A stretch of 64,000 nucleotides of DNA from Thermogemmatispora onikobensis (GTDB lineage: Bacteria; Chloroflexota; Ktedonobacteria; Ktedonobacterales; Ktedonobacteraceae), in contig NZ_BDGT01000004.1 of NCBI RefSeq assembly GCF_001748285.1, forward strand, positions 1-64,000, given 5' to 3'. This document shows, piece by piece, positions 46,141 through 54,606 of this stretch. Each line of letters opens with the position of its first letter. The first letter of the stretch is position 1. The translations under genes and the position numbers were made by a program. The notes beneath the pieces are model-generated. The model did not search any database. It was given only the letters and a program-made list of their open reading frames with translations, and was not told the DNA's origin.

Positions 46141-47919
46141 ATGGAGAAGAGCAGCGTGCAGTCTCAGTCGACACTTCCAGATGGCGCGTACCGCTCTTCC
46201 AGAGGATCGGGGGAAGATCGGCTGGCGGTTCTCCGCCATGAGATAGAATATCTTAACACCATCGGGAAGCGCTTCGTCGCCGCCAACGATCGCTTCCAGG
46301 TCCATCGTGCCCTACTGGCCACGTTACAAGAGTTATACAGTTTCTCCGCCTGTGCTATCCTGCTCAAAGGTCAGCAAGGCGACCCTTTCGAACTCTCCAT
46401 TATCCCTCGCTATCCCCTCAGCGCTTCCTTCCTCCAGGAGATGATCCAGCGGATCGCTCGCGCCGCCAACATCATTGACTTCCCCAACGTGACGCCCGAG
46501 GAGCTGGCCGTCGCAGCCTATCTCGATGCTCCCGATGACCTGGCTCTGATGGAGCCACAATCTTCTCCTGGCAGCAGCGAAATCGGTGACTTCCTCCATC
46601 TGCCACTGGCCGTCGAGGACCGCATCATTGGCCTGCTCAGTCTCTTCCACGAGCGCGAGGGCGTCTTTGATACGCAGCTTCTGCAGCTCACACGCATCAT
46701 CGCCGACTACGCCGCCATCGCTCTGGAGAATATGCGTCTGCGCGAGCGCGAGCAGGCCCTCTGGCGCGAGGCCGAATTTGAGCGGCGCCGGTTGGAGCTG
46801 ATTATCAGCAGTATGGCTGAGGCCCTGCTGATCACCAATGCCCAAGGTGCCATTGTCTCCCTGAATCGCTTTGCCGAGCAGCTCTTCCAGCAGGCTGAGA
46901 TCGACACACGCCTCGAACCTGGTGTACCCCTCCGCCAGCTTGCTGCTCGCAGCAACGTATCCTGGCTACGCGAGCTGACGCATGTCGTTGATCAGGCCCT
47001 GACCGGGCAGACGATCAAGAATCAGGAGTTGATCATCGGCGAAAGCGGCGAGGCCGTCCCGCTCACCTTGAGCATCAGCGCGGCCCCACTGAGCCAGGAG
47101 AGCCATCACCCGCTGCCCGGCGGCGCCGTTGTGGTGCTCAACGACATCACCGATCGCAAGCAGATCGAGAAGCTCAAAGACGAGTTCGTCTCGGTGGTCT
47201 CCCACGAGCTGCGGACCCCGCTGACCGCCATCAAAGGCTACACCCAGCACCTTGTTCGGCGCCTGGAGCGGCGCCTACGCCAGCAAGCGCGCGAGGGCCG
47301 CGAGCAGCCTGAGTCACCGGAAAGTTACGATCTACGAAGCCTCTACATCGTACAAAGCCAGGCCGAGCATCTGGAGCGCCTGGTCAGCGATCTGCTCGAT
47401 CTGTCGCGCGTGCAATGGGGACGCCTGGACTTGCAATACACCCCTTTCTATCTGGCCGACCTGTTGGCCGAGCAGGTGCGTCTGGCCCAGGCCAACACCG
47501 AGCAGCACATTGTTCAGCTCGATGTGCAAGTCCAGGACAGCAAGGTGATCGCCGATCGCCAGCGCATCGCCCAGGTCGTGGGCAACATCCTGGACAACGC
47601 CATCAAATACTCACCCCAAGGGGGACATGTCACAGTGCGGCTGGAGAGCGCGGACGATGCATTCCTGGTCAGCATCAGCGACGAAGGCATCGGGGTCAGC
47701 CCTGAATACCTCGACCACATCTTCGAGCGCTTCTATCGAGTTCGCAACGCCGCCAGTCGCCAGTACTCGGGGATCGGCCTCGGCCTTTACGTTGCCCGCG
47801 CCATCGTCGAAGCGCACGGAGGCCGCATCGGCTACGCCAGCAATAAGCAGGGGATGGGCAGCACCTTCTACTTTAGCCTGCCGCGGAGCCCCAACCCAGT
47901 CGAGACAAGGCAGCCCTGA
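46141..47919 (+). CDS. GAF-PAS sensor histidine kinase
   Basis: 592 residues, soluble. A GAF-like domain occupies about 50-205, a PAS domain 220-335 (LIISSMAEALLITNAQGAIV), a HisKA domain has the phospho-histidine in VSHELRTPLTAIKGY near residue 355, and a HATPase domain at 440-585 has NILDNAIKYS, DEGIGVSPEYLDHIFERFYR and GIGLGLYVARAIVEAHGGR. No membrane helices, so it senses a cytoplasmic signal. No response regulator is adjacent. Translation is probably coupled to the preceding ORF because no strong ribosome site precedes the ATG. Confidence 0.92.
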   Translation: MEKSSVQSQSTLPDGAYRSSRGSGEDRLAVLRHEIEYLNTIGKRFVAANDRFQVHRALLATLQELYSFSACAILLKGQQGDPFELSIIPRYPLSASFLQEMIQRIARAANIIDFPNVTPEELAVAAYLDAPDDLALMEPQSSPGSSEIGDFLHLPLAVEDRIIGLLSLFHEREGVFDTQLLQLTRIIADYAAIALENMRLREREQALWREAEFERRRLELIISSMAEALLITNAQGAIVSLNRFAEQLFQQAEIDTRLEPGVPLRQLAARSNVSWLRELTHVVDQALTGQTIKNQELIIGESGEAVPLTLSISAAPLSQESHHPLPGGAVVVLNDITDRKQIEKLKDEFVSVVSHELRTPLTAIKGYTQHLVRRLERRLRQQAREGREQPESPESYDLRSLYIVQSQAEHLERLVSDLLDLSRVQWGRLDLQYTPFYLADLLAEQVRLAQANTEQHIVQLDVQVQDSKVIADRQRIAQVVGNILDNAIKYSPQGGHVTVRLESADDAFLVSISDEGIGVSPEYLDHIFERFYRVRNAASRQYSGIGLGLYVARAIVEAHGGRIGYASNKQGMGSTFYFSLPRSPNPVETRQP

Positions 47920-48095
47920 CTGCCAGTGAACACCAGGCCCGGCCAGTCCTCTATCCGGCTCGACCTCAGTCCTCCCCATCTCAGGGCAGAGACGACCTTA
48001 GCGCTCGACCAGCCAAACGGTCAGCACAATGATCTTTTCATCCGCTCCCTTGCTACCTTCCCTTGCCACCTCGTGCCAACCGGCACGGATCTCGC

Positions 48096-48614
48096 CTAGA
48101 AAGCCTTCAACAGCTCGGTCGGCGTCGCCTGGAAGCGGTCCCGCAGGTAAGAGCGGCCAAAGGGAGTAAAATGGATAGTAGCCCAGCTTGCCCGCAAAAT
48201 CTGAATATGGCGCAAGACGCGGGCCTCTCCCCAGAGTGGATAGAGCAAATCGCAGAGGGCATTAACAATATCGCCGGTACTGGTGATGAGCACACCGACC
48301 AGCGTCACCCCGACCACCCAGAGGAGGTGATGGGGGAGAGCCACCGGGCCGAACGCCGTAAAGAAGCCGATATAGACCATGCTGCCTGAGACCACTGCGG
48401 GCAGAAGCGCTTCCAGCACAATATAGAAACGCGACGGCTCACGCACAAACAGGGTGGTGATTCCCAGGGGGCCAATAGCCCAACCGATCAGCTGATCGCG
48501 CCGCACGAGCGCCAGCAGCAGATGGGACCCCTCAACCAGCAGCAGCCAGAGGAGCACAAAGGCAATTAAGCCCGGTATAGAACGAAGCTGGATACTGGCC
48601 AGTATCCCCGGCAT
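48096..48614 (-). CDS. Four-helix membrane protein of unknown function
   Basis: 172 residues. Hydrophobic stretches at GLIAFVLLWLLLVEGSHLLLAL, LEALLPAVVSGSMVYIGFFTAF and LLWVVGVTLVGVLITSTGDIV suggest three to four helices, with a conserved-looking cytoplasmic tail (LRASWATIHFTPFGRSYLRDRF). It is not recognised. The ATG at 48614 is six nt after GAGGAGG; the ATG at 48620 overlaps that site. It follows pcm on the same strand by 91 bp. Confidence 0.65.
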   Translation of the reverse strand: MPGILASIQLRSIPGLIAFVLLWLLLVEGSHLLLALVRRDQLIGWAIGPLGITTLFVREPSRFYIVLEALLPAVVSGSMVYIGFFTAFGPVALPHHLLWVVGVTLVGVLITSTGDIVNALCDLLYPLWGEARVLRHIQILRASWATIHFTPFGRSYLRDRFQATPTELLKAF

Positions 48615-48705
48615 GCTCATCCTCCTCGAACGTCGTAAACAGCGACACCAGAAACCTCTGTTTGTATTGTACGCCCACTGAGGGCCTGCCGACAACAGGA
48701 CTTCA

Positions 48706-49350
48706 CTATTCTTCCCACCCTCCTTTGCCAACCAGCGGCACAAAGACACAGCCCCCAAGCGAATGTACCTCCTGCCCGCCGGGCGTGCGCCGTATGACCA
48801 GCAGCTCCTGATGGTCGTGACTGCCCACAGGAATGACCAGGATTCCGCCCTGGACCAACTGAGCAACCAGCTGCTGAGGAATCTGCGGCGCCGCAGCAGT
48901 GACCACAATCCGGTCATAAGGAGCCGCCTCTGGCCAACCTAGCGAGCCATCACCCACAAAGACGGCTACATTATTCAGGCCCAGCTGCAGCAGCCGCCTT
49001 GCCGCCTGACATGCCAGCTGCTGGTAGCGCTCTACCGTTACGACAAAGGCCGCCAGACGTGCCAGAATAGCTGACTGATAGCCCGAACCCGTTCCAATCT
49101 CCAGAACCCGCTCCTGACCGCTCAGCTGCAGCGCCTGGGTCATCGTCGCCACAATAAGGGGCTGAGAAATGGTCTGACCACAGCCAATTGGCAGGGCCTG
49201 GTCAGCATAGGCCCACGGCTGATGTTGAGGATCAACGAAGCGTTCGCGCGGCGTGGCCCCAATGGCTGCCAGCACACGCTCATCGTGGATACCAGCGCTG
49301 CGCAAGCTCTCTAGCAGAGAACGGCGCTGCGTCTCAAGATCACGAGCCAT
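48706..49350 (-). CDS. pcm: Protein-L-isoaspartate O-methyltransferase
   Basis: SAM-dependent repair methyltransferase for isoaspartyl residues; 214 residues. RERFVDPQHQPWAYADQALPIGCGQTISQPLIVATMTQAL is the diagnostic N-terminal region (quoted in parts), VLEIGTGSGYQSAILARL binds SAM, and YDRIVVTAAAPQIP is motif III. Complete length. Confidence 0.95.
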   Translation of the reverse strand: MARDLETQRRSLLESLRSAGIHDERVLAAIGATPRERFVDPQHQPWAYADQALPIGCGQTISQPLIVATMTQALQLSGQERVLEIGTGSGYQSAILARLAAFVVTVERYQQLACQAARRLLQLGLNNVAVFVGDGSLGWPEAAPYDRIVVTAAAPQIPQQLVAQLVQGGILVIPVGSHDHQELLVIRRTPGGQEVHSLGGCVFVPLVGKGGWEE

Positions 49351-49737
49351 AGCATTCCAGGGCAGAGTCGAGAGGAAAACACTCTATTCTAGATACCAGG
49401 CACACTATACGAGACCCATGCTCCAGGCAGGGAGAGGCGCAGAGGAAAAGTACAGCTAGCAAAGACCATCCTCCCTCGGCTATTGATCAGCTCACAGGGC
49501 CTCTGCCTTCTTCGAAGGCTCAGCTGCCCACTCCGAGATGAGACGCACGAGGATATTCATTTAGAGTCTAAAGCCTGGTGAAACAGACGTCAAGGAGAGC
49601 AGCGCAGCGTAGCGCCTGTTACCTCTCCTGCAACGGGCAGGGCGCGAGGGGGGGAACAACCTGGCCGTCAGGGCCAGCCTCGCTAGAAGGAAAAGGGGAT
49701 AAAGCAGCGCAGGCAGAACAAAACAGGCATAAAAAGG
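49351..49737. other. Intergenic region between pcm and tRNA-Val
   Basis: 387 bp. Near pcm the minus strand has TATAGT and TAGAAT hexamers (about 49384-49412), neither with a well-spaced -35. The T-run directly after the tRNA 3' end lies at its other edge (49731-49735). No ORF with a ribosome site is seen. Confidence 0.4.
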
Positions 49738-49809
49738 TGGGCGCTACTGGGCTCGAACCAGTGACCTCTTCGGTGTGAACGAAGCGCTCTCCCACTGAGC
49801 TAAGCGCCC
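49738..49809 (-). tRNA. tRNA-Val (anticodon CAC)
   Basis: 72-nt cloverleaf: acceptor GGGCGCT/AGCGCCC, D-arm GCTC...GAGC, anticodon arm CTTCG-TTCACAC-CGAAG giving anticodon CAC, and T-arm ACTGG-TTCGAGC-CCAGT, with discriminator A. The 3' CCA is not encoded (CCT follows) and a TTTTT run comes right after, likely ending transcription. CAC reads GUG valine codons. Confidence 0.95.
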
Positions 49810-49880
49810 ATTGACTCTACCAGCCGGGGTAAGCGCCGCTTGCCGGGCCTGTGCTCCATCCCCGACACTCTGGTATAGCT

Positions 49881-49909
49881 ACTATAGCACTCCGGGCGGG
49901 GCTTGTCAA
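49881..49909 (-). promoter_or_regulatory. Promoter of tRNA-Val
   Basis: On the minus strand TTGACA (49904-49909), a 17-bp spacer and TATAGT (49881-49886) precede the tRNA by about 70 bp. Near-consensus strength fits a tRNA gene. Confidence 0.85.
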
Positions 49910-50172
49910 GTAGGGACACGGGGCATAGGTGGCAAGCGCCAGAGCGTCTTGGCGCGCGGCCTCATCAGCCAGCCAAAGACGCCGGTGGCGCAGCCTTTCC
50001 TGGTATTTGCCGACAGAAGAGGAGAGTAGGACTGGAGCAGGCAAGGCCAGCGGTCCAAAGCACCGCCCGGAGTATGAACCCAGGTAGCACGCAGAGGCAT
50101 CAAGGGCGAGAGTAGAAGCGGGCGCGCAAGTGAGCAGGAATAGCGCTGGCTGGCTGGCTGGCTAGCAGCACT
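49910..50172. other. Region between tRNA promoter and lysS
   Basis: About 260 bp (part of a 363-bp stretch without a coding gene). A GGCT microrepeat (50146-50163) lies just after the lysS stop. No strong terminator hairpin with T-run is visible and no gene is seen. Confidence 0.4.
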
Positions 50173-51651
50173 TCACAGCTCGTTAGGGGCCTTGCGCATT
50201 GTGGGGAAGAGAATCACATCGCGGATGGACTCCTGATCGGTCAGGAACATGACCAGGCGATCCACGCCGATGCCCAGCCCGCCTGTGGGAGGCATGCCTA
50301 CCTCCAGGGCCTCCAAAAAGTCTTCATCAAGCACCTGCGCCTCCACATCGCCGTGAGCACGCTGGCGCATCTGATCCTCAAAGCGCTGGCGCTGATCGAG
50401 CGGGTCATTCAGCTCAGTAAAAGCGTTTCCGACCTCCAGGCCGCCCAGGAACGGCTGAAAGCGCTCCACCAGATCGGGCTGCGCCCGATGGCGCTTGGCC
50501 AGAGGCGAGACATCCAGCGGATAATCGGTCAAGAAGAGCGCGCGGCGTAGCGGCTCAGCTCCCTGGCGGAACATCGCACTCTTCAGCTCATCGATCAAGC
50601 GGCCTCGACCCAAGGTGGGATCAACCTCATAGCCACGGGCCCGCATCTCAGCGGCCAGACTCTCCCGATCGGGATAGCGATTCACGTCAATCCCAGTAAA
50701 CTCCTCGATCGTCGCCAGCAAAGGTAGACGCGGCCAGGGGGGCGTCAGATCCACCTCATAGCCCTGGTAGCGAATGCGGGGAGTTCCGCAGGCCTCCAGG
50801 GCAATAGCATAGATCATCTCCTCTGTCAGGCGCATCATGTCCTCATAATCGGCATAGGCCTGATAGCACTCCATCATCGTAAACTCGGGATTATGCGTGC
50901 GATCGATCCCCTCATTGCGGAAGTTGCGCCCAATCTCATAGACTCGCTCGAAGCCGCCAACAATCAGGCGCTTCAAATACAGCTCTACCGCGATGCGTAA
51001 GTACATATCGCGATCGAGGGCATGATGATGAGTCACGAAGGGACGGGCCGTAGCGCCACCGTAGATGGGCTGCAGGATTGGCGTCTCCACTTCCAGGAAG
51101 CCATGCTCATCGAGGAAGCGGCGCATGGCGCGAATGACGCGACTACGTCTGACAAAGATCGGCTTAACCTCATCCCCATTGGCCAGCAGATCCAGATAAC
51201 GCTTGCGCTGGCGCAGTTCGACATCTTCTAGCCCGTGGTACTTCTCGGGGAGTGGACGCAAACCCTTGGCAATCACCGCGAACTGCAGAACGTGCAGCGT
51301 GCGCTCACCCGTGCGCGTGTAGAAGAGAAAGCCTCGCGCTTGAATAAAGTCGCCGATATCCAGCAGCCGGACCGTGCGATAGGTTTCCTCACCGAGGTCG
51401 TTAATGCGGAAGTAGACCTGGATGCGACCAGTGCCATCCTCTATATGGGCAAAGGCCACCTTGCCCATCTCGCGGAGCAAGCGGATGCGTCCGACTAGAG
51501 AAAAAGAGTGCTCCTCTCCCAGCCACTCATCGAAGTGCTGCAGCACCTCGGCAATGGTATGGCTGCGCTCTACATGGTTGGGATAGGGATTGATACCGCG
51601 CTCACGCAAAGCCTGCAGGCGCTGGAGCCGCACACTTCTTTCATCAGCCAT
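50173..51651 (-). CDS. lysS: Lysyl-tRNA synthetase (class II)
   Basis: 492 residues. The N-terminal OB-fold anticodon domain has SLVGRIRLLREMGKVAFAHIEDGTGRIQVY. Class II motif 1 is RRFLDEHGFLEVETPILQP, motif 2 is RNEGIDRTHNPEFTMMECYQAYADY, and motif 3 is GGLGIGVDRLVMFLT. Full length for the bacterial enzyme. A candidate extended -10 (TGTTAAAAT) lies 37-42 bp upstream of the start. greA is encoded upstream on the same strand after 244 bp. Confidence 0.97.
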   Translation of the reverse strand: MADERSVRLQRLQALRERGINPYPNHVERSHTIAEVLQHFDEWLGEEHSFSLVGRIRLLREMGKVAFAHIEDGTGRIQVYFRINDLGEETYRTVRLLDIGDFIQARGFLFYTRTGERTLHVLQFAVIAKGLRPLPEKYHGLEDVELRQRKRYLDLLANGDEVKPIFVRRSRVIRAMRRFLDEHGFLEVETPILQPIYGGATARPFVTHHHALDRDMYLRIAVELYLKRLIVGGFERVYEIGRNFRNEGIDRTHNPEFTMMECYQAYADYEDMMRLTEEMIYAIALEACGTPRIRYQGYEVDLTPPWPRLPLLATIEEFTGIDVNRYPDRESLAAEMRARGYEVDPTLGRGRLIDELKSAMFRQGAEPLRRALFLTDYPLDVSPLAKRHRAQPDLVERFQPFLGGLEVGNAFTELNDPLDQRQRFEDQMRQRAHGDVEAQVLDEDFLEALEVGMPPTGGLGIGVDRLVMFLTDQESIRDVILFPTMRKAPNEL

Positions 51652-51687
51652 AACGCTCTTGGAAACTCCTCACAATGGTTTGCCGCT

Positions 51688-51693
51688 ATTTTA
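51688..51693 (-). promoter_or_regulatory. Possible -10 element for lysS
   Basis: TAAAAT preceded by TGT on the minus strand, 37 bp before the lysS ATG. No acceptable -35 is seen at 17 bp, so this is a weak call supported mainly by position and the extended TG. Confidence 0.35.
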
Positions 51694-51895
51694 ACAAAAT
51701 TCCGGGCCACTGGATAGCAGGGAGAGAGAAAGACCCGGCGGCAGCTCTCCCCGGATGGGAACCAAAGAGAAGGGCCGCACCAGAGAAGGCGGCCCCGAAA
51801 GACACAGCGGCATACTCCATCCTGGCTGGATCAGAAGACGAAAGCCCTCGGGGAGGAGAAAGAGAAATGCTCTCGTCGCAGGGGGAGAAGCTCAT

Positions 51896-52360
51896 CTACT
51901 CGATGGCGAGGACCGTGTACTCTTTGACGCCACCAGGGGTAGAAACCATAACCAGATCGCCCACCTTATGGCCAAGCAAGGCTTTGCCAACGGGAGACTC
52001 GTTGGAGATGCGGCCAGCACTCGGATTCGCCTCATAGGCGCCTACAATCGTATAGCATGCCTCGCGCCCATCGCTGCAGCGCACATGCACCACCGATCCC
52101 AGGGTTACCTCGTCGCTCTGGACTTTCTGAATCGTGCGCGCGGTGGCGAGCATCTGCTCTAGCTCATAGATCTTCCCTTCGAGCCGGGCATACTCCGTCT
52201 TGGCCTCCTCATAGGCCGCATTGTCGTTGACATCGCCTCCCTCCTTGGCGTCGTGCAGGTAGCGCGCGACCTCAGCCCGCTTGACAGTACGCAGGAACTC
52301 CAGTTGATTCAGAAGACGTTGCCGGCCATCCTCGGTCAGATAGACGCCCTGTGTCTCCAT
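51896..52360 (-). CDS. greA: Transcription elongation factor GreA
   Basis: 154 residues that rescue backtracked RNA polymerase by stimulating transcript cleavage. The N-terminal coiled coil has YLTEDGRQRLLNQLEFL and VNDNAAYEEAKTEYARLEGKI with the acidic tip. The C-terminal FKBP-like domain has ISNESPVGKALLGHKVGDLVMV. The ATG at 52360 follows GGAGGGAAACATAGG; the open frame upstream has no relation to the family. Confidence 0.95.
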   Translation of the reverse strand: METQGVYLTEDGRQRLLNQLEFLRTVKRAEVARYLHDAKEGGDVNDNAAYEEAKTEYARLEGKIYELEQMLATARTIQKVQSDEVTLGSVVHVRCSDGREACYTIVGAYEANPSAGRISNESPVGKALLGHKVGDLVMVSTPGGVKEYTVLAIE

Positions 52361-52634
52361 CCTATGTTTCCCTCCATTGTCTGCAGGAAATCTCTCATCT
52401 ACTACCAGAGTCTTCGCTTGCCTACCAACCTGCCGCGCCGCAACGAGGGGAAGGCGCCAACAGACAGTAAGCAGCTTCTTCAACAGAGAGCCGGTCCAGG
52501 TCTCTAGTATGCTGGCCGGTTGTACCTGAGTCAGCGCATCGGAGCAGACCAGGCGAGACAAAGTCAAGGACAGCGGTTCTCTTCTCCTCTCCTCTCACCT
52601 AGCGCCTAGTGGCGGGTCCGAGAACAGGAGCTGA

Positions 52635-53588
52635 TCATCCAGAGGAGAGATGTCCCACATCTCCCCAGGTTACTGTCACCCGCTCGCCCGAGCGGCAGCA
52701 CAGTAGCAACTCGCCGCTCTCAGTGACCTCTTCCGCCCTGCCTTCGAGCTGACGAGCCCCCTGCTGAATACGCACCAGACGTCCTAACGTCTGCAGGCGG
52801 CTGCGCCAGCGCTCGCGAATATGGCGAGCCACCGGCAGCGAGAAGAAGGCCGCCGAGACGGGAGACGCCGCGAGCGCGGATCGCTCAGCGAGTGCTCGAC
52901 CCTCTTGCTGCAGGGCGAGATAGGAGTCCTCCAGATGCTCCAAAAGCCGGGATATAAACACCTCACGGCTCACCTGGCGACCGCACTCGGCCTCTAGCGT
53001 TGTCGGCGTCGGCACTTGAACCAGCGGAGCTGACGCAGCCGCAGGAGCCTCGGGACAGGACTGCACTGATCCGCCCGTACTCTGCTCGATCGCTAAATCC
53101 TTACTGCGTCCATTGACATTGACGCCGATGCCCAGTACGGCCACTAAACGACCCGCCCGATCGGAGCTGGTCTCGATTAAAATACCGGCAACTTTACGTT
53201 CGCCAATCAAGATATCATTGGGCCATTTGATACCAGCGACAAGGCCAGCGATATCAGCAATGGCCTCCACCACAGCCAGAGCGGAGAACATCGTGACCAG
53301 GGGAAGCGGGAAGCGTGGATAGAGCACCAGCGATAAGAGGACATTGCGCCCAGCCACATCAACCCAGCGGCGGCCTTGCCTGCCACGCCCGGCTGTCTGA
53401 GTTTCTGTGAGCGCCACCAGGCCCTCTAGACTCTCGCTTGGTGCAGCCTCGATGGCACGCTGCATTGCCAGCCTATTCGTCGAATCGACCACCGGAAGAT
53501 AGAGCAGCCGCGCCTCTCCCTTCCCAAGGAGGCGAGTGCCTAACATCTGCTGCAGTCTGTCGAGATGCAATCGTTCGCTATTGGCCAT
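52635..53588 (-). CDS. birA: Biotin-acetyl-CoA-carboxylase ligase (no DNA-binding domain)
   Basis: 317 residues. It activates biotin and attaches it to carrier lysines. STNRLAMQRA, TAGRGRQGRRWV (the biotin-AMP loop) and GIKWPNDILIGERKVAGIL are all present, and a C-terminal SH3-like domain follows. A Ser/Pro/Ala-rich insertion of about 35 residues lies in the middle (GGSVQSCPEAPAAASAPLV). There is no N-terminal HTH, so it is not a biotin repressor. The ATG at 53588 follows AAGGGCAG; the GTG at 53612 lacks a ribosome site. Confidence 0.93.
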   Translation of the reverse strand: MANSERLHLDRLQQMLGTRLLGKGEARLLYLPVVDSTNRLAMQRAIEAAPSESLEGLVALTETQTAGRGRQGRRWVDVAGRNVLLSLVLYPRFPLPLVTMFSALAVVEAIADIAGLVAGIKWPNDILIGERKVAGILIETSSDRAGRLVAVLGIGVNVNGRSKDLAIEQSTGGSVQSCPEAPAAASAPLVQVPTPTTLEAECGRQVSREVFISRLLEHLEDSYLALQQEGRALAERSALAASPVSAAFFSLPVARHIRERWRSRLQTLGRLVRIQQGARQLEGRAEEVTESGELLLCCRSGERVTVTWGDVGHLSSG

Positions 53589-53639
53589 CTGCCCTTGTGC
53601 ACCGCTGCTCACCGCTGCTCACCTCGCTACTACCTCTCG

Positions 53640-54145
53640 CCCTTCCTCAGCTGAGGGCCTGGACTTTCCGCCAGGGTTTCACTAACCACTTTCGCTCTCC
53701 CCGCTTTCTTACGTTCTTTCGCACCGGCCTTGCCTCACCTTCCTCCCCACTCAGCATCAGCACCACCCCGCTCCGCCGTTGCCGCTCCACCAGACCAGCT
53801 CGCTCATCTCGGCCTGCCCGCTCTAGAGACCTTGCCCACCAGACTTCTCCGCGGGCACCAGGCCGGCTAGTAGCGACAATTCAGCGCCCTGTACACGCTC
53901 TGTTTGCATGCAGCGGAGACGAAGAATGTGAGAGCACTACCGACCGGCACTGGTCCTGCGGTAAGCCATACAGGCGGGAGTTAACCGACTTTCACTTTCC
54001 AAGCGGGCCAGGTTCGTTCCCACCTTCCGGCTGGGGCCACACTCAGGAGGCGCCCCTCCCTTCCCGATTGGTGTGACTGGTTAACTCGCCACCTGCGTGG
54101 CATTCACGTTCAGGCATGTGCACACCACCTCCTTTCATTGCGCTA
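53640..54145 (-). ncRNA. Candidate structured RNA or leader transcript upstream of birA
   Basis: Driven by a near-consensus promoter at 54146-54175. The first 170 nt holds nested inverted repeats: GGTTAACTC and GAGTTAACC about 100 nt apart, GCCAC/GTGGC around a 4-nt loop, CACAC/GTGTG, and GGAGG/CCTCC around GGCG. Later GACC/GGTC and TACCG/CGGTA pairs occur. It could be a riboregulator, an mRNA leader for birA, or a decayed group II intron domain I (the start region has a GTGYG-like 5' end). No reverse transcriptase is present. RNase P, SRP and tmRNA signatures were looked for and not seen. The 3' limit is a guess. Confidence 0.35.
54043..54117 (-). CDS. Possible 24-codon leader ORF
   Basis: ATG at 54117 follows AAAGGAGGTGGTGTGCAC, one of the best ribosome sites in the window, and about 20 nt from the predicted transcription start. 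The product is 24 residues with one Cys and two His (MPERECHAGGEL...). It may be a leader peptide, or the ribosome-site match may be incidental to RNA structure. Confidence 0.35.
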   Translation of the reverse strand: MPERECHAGGELTSHTNREGRGAS

Positions 54146-54175
54146 ATTGTAACATTGCATTTCAGGTGCTGTCAA
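54146..54175 (-). promoter_or_regulatory. Strong promoter of the 54-kb structured region
   Basis: On the minus strand TTGACA (54170-54175), an 18-bp spacer and TACAAT (54146-54151). The -35 is perfect and the transcript would start near 54138, reading toward birA. Confidence 0.85.
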
Positions 54176-54351
54176 GCTTTTCGTTGAAATTTACTTGAAC
54201 ACTTTTTCCTTGAGCTTTTCGACCAGAACGCCAACGTCAACAGGAACGATCAACCGTGCGGATTTTAAGGGTTCTTTCATGCCCATGCGCAGGTTCTCAA
54301 GGCTTGAAATAATATACAATAAGATTGGTCCAGGAAAGGAGGAGTTCCGCT

Positions 54352-54606
54352 ATGCCCATCGAGCGTACCGCTCATCCCTATATTGTTCGTGACTCCGCCA
54401 TCTACGGTGGCGAGCCCATCATCGAAGGCACACGCACCGGCGTGCGCCATGTGATCCTGCTCTTCCAGTCGGGCAAGGACCCCGAAGAGATCGCGCGCAT
54501 CCATCGCTTGAGTCTGGCTCAAGTCTATGATGCTATCAGCTATTTTTACGATAACGAAGAGGAAATCGAGCGCTACATTCGTAACCAGTCTTGGGACGGT
54601 GACTAA
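54352..54606 (+). CDS. DUF433-family protein (antitoxin-like)
   Basis: 84 residues. IYGGEPIIEGTRTGVRHVILLF and GKDPEEIARIHRLSLAQVYDAISYFYDN match DUF433, a small winged-helix-like protein often the antitoxin partner of a PIN-like DUF5615 toxin. No toxin gene is next to it on either strand, so it is an orphan here. The ATG at 54352 follows GGAAAGGAGGAGTTCCGCT. The upstream TATACAAT stretch near 54313-54320 may hold a -10. Confidence 0.85.
   Translation: MPIERTAHPYIVRDSAIYGGEPIIEGTRTGVRHVILLFQSGKDPEEIARIHRLSLAQVYDAISYFYDNEEEIERYIRNQSWDGD

Noticed and set aside
53640-54145. RNase P, SRP or tmRNA gene
   Set aside because: GGAAAGTCC occurs near 53665, but it is at the wrong end and the ACAGAA region, the SRP tetraloop core, and the tmRNA tag and ends were not found.
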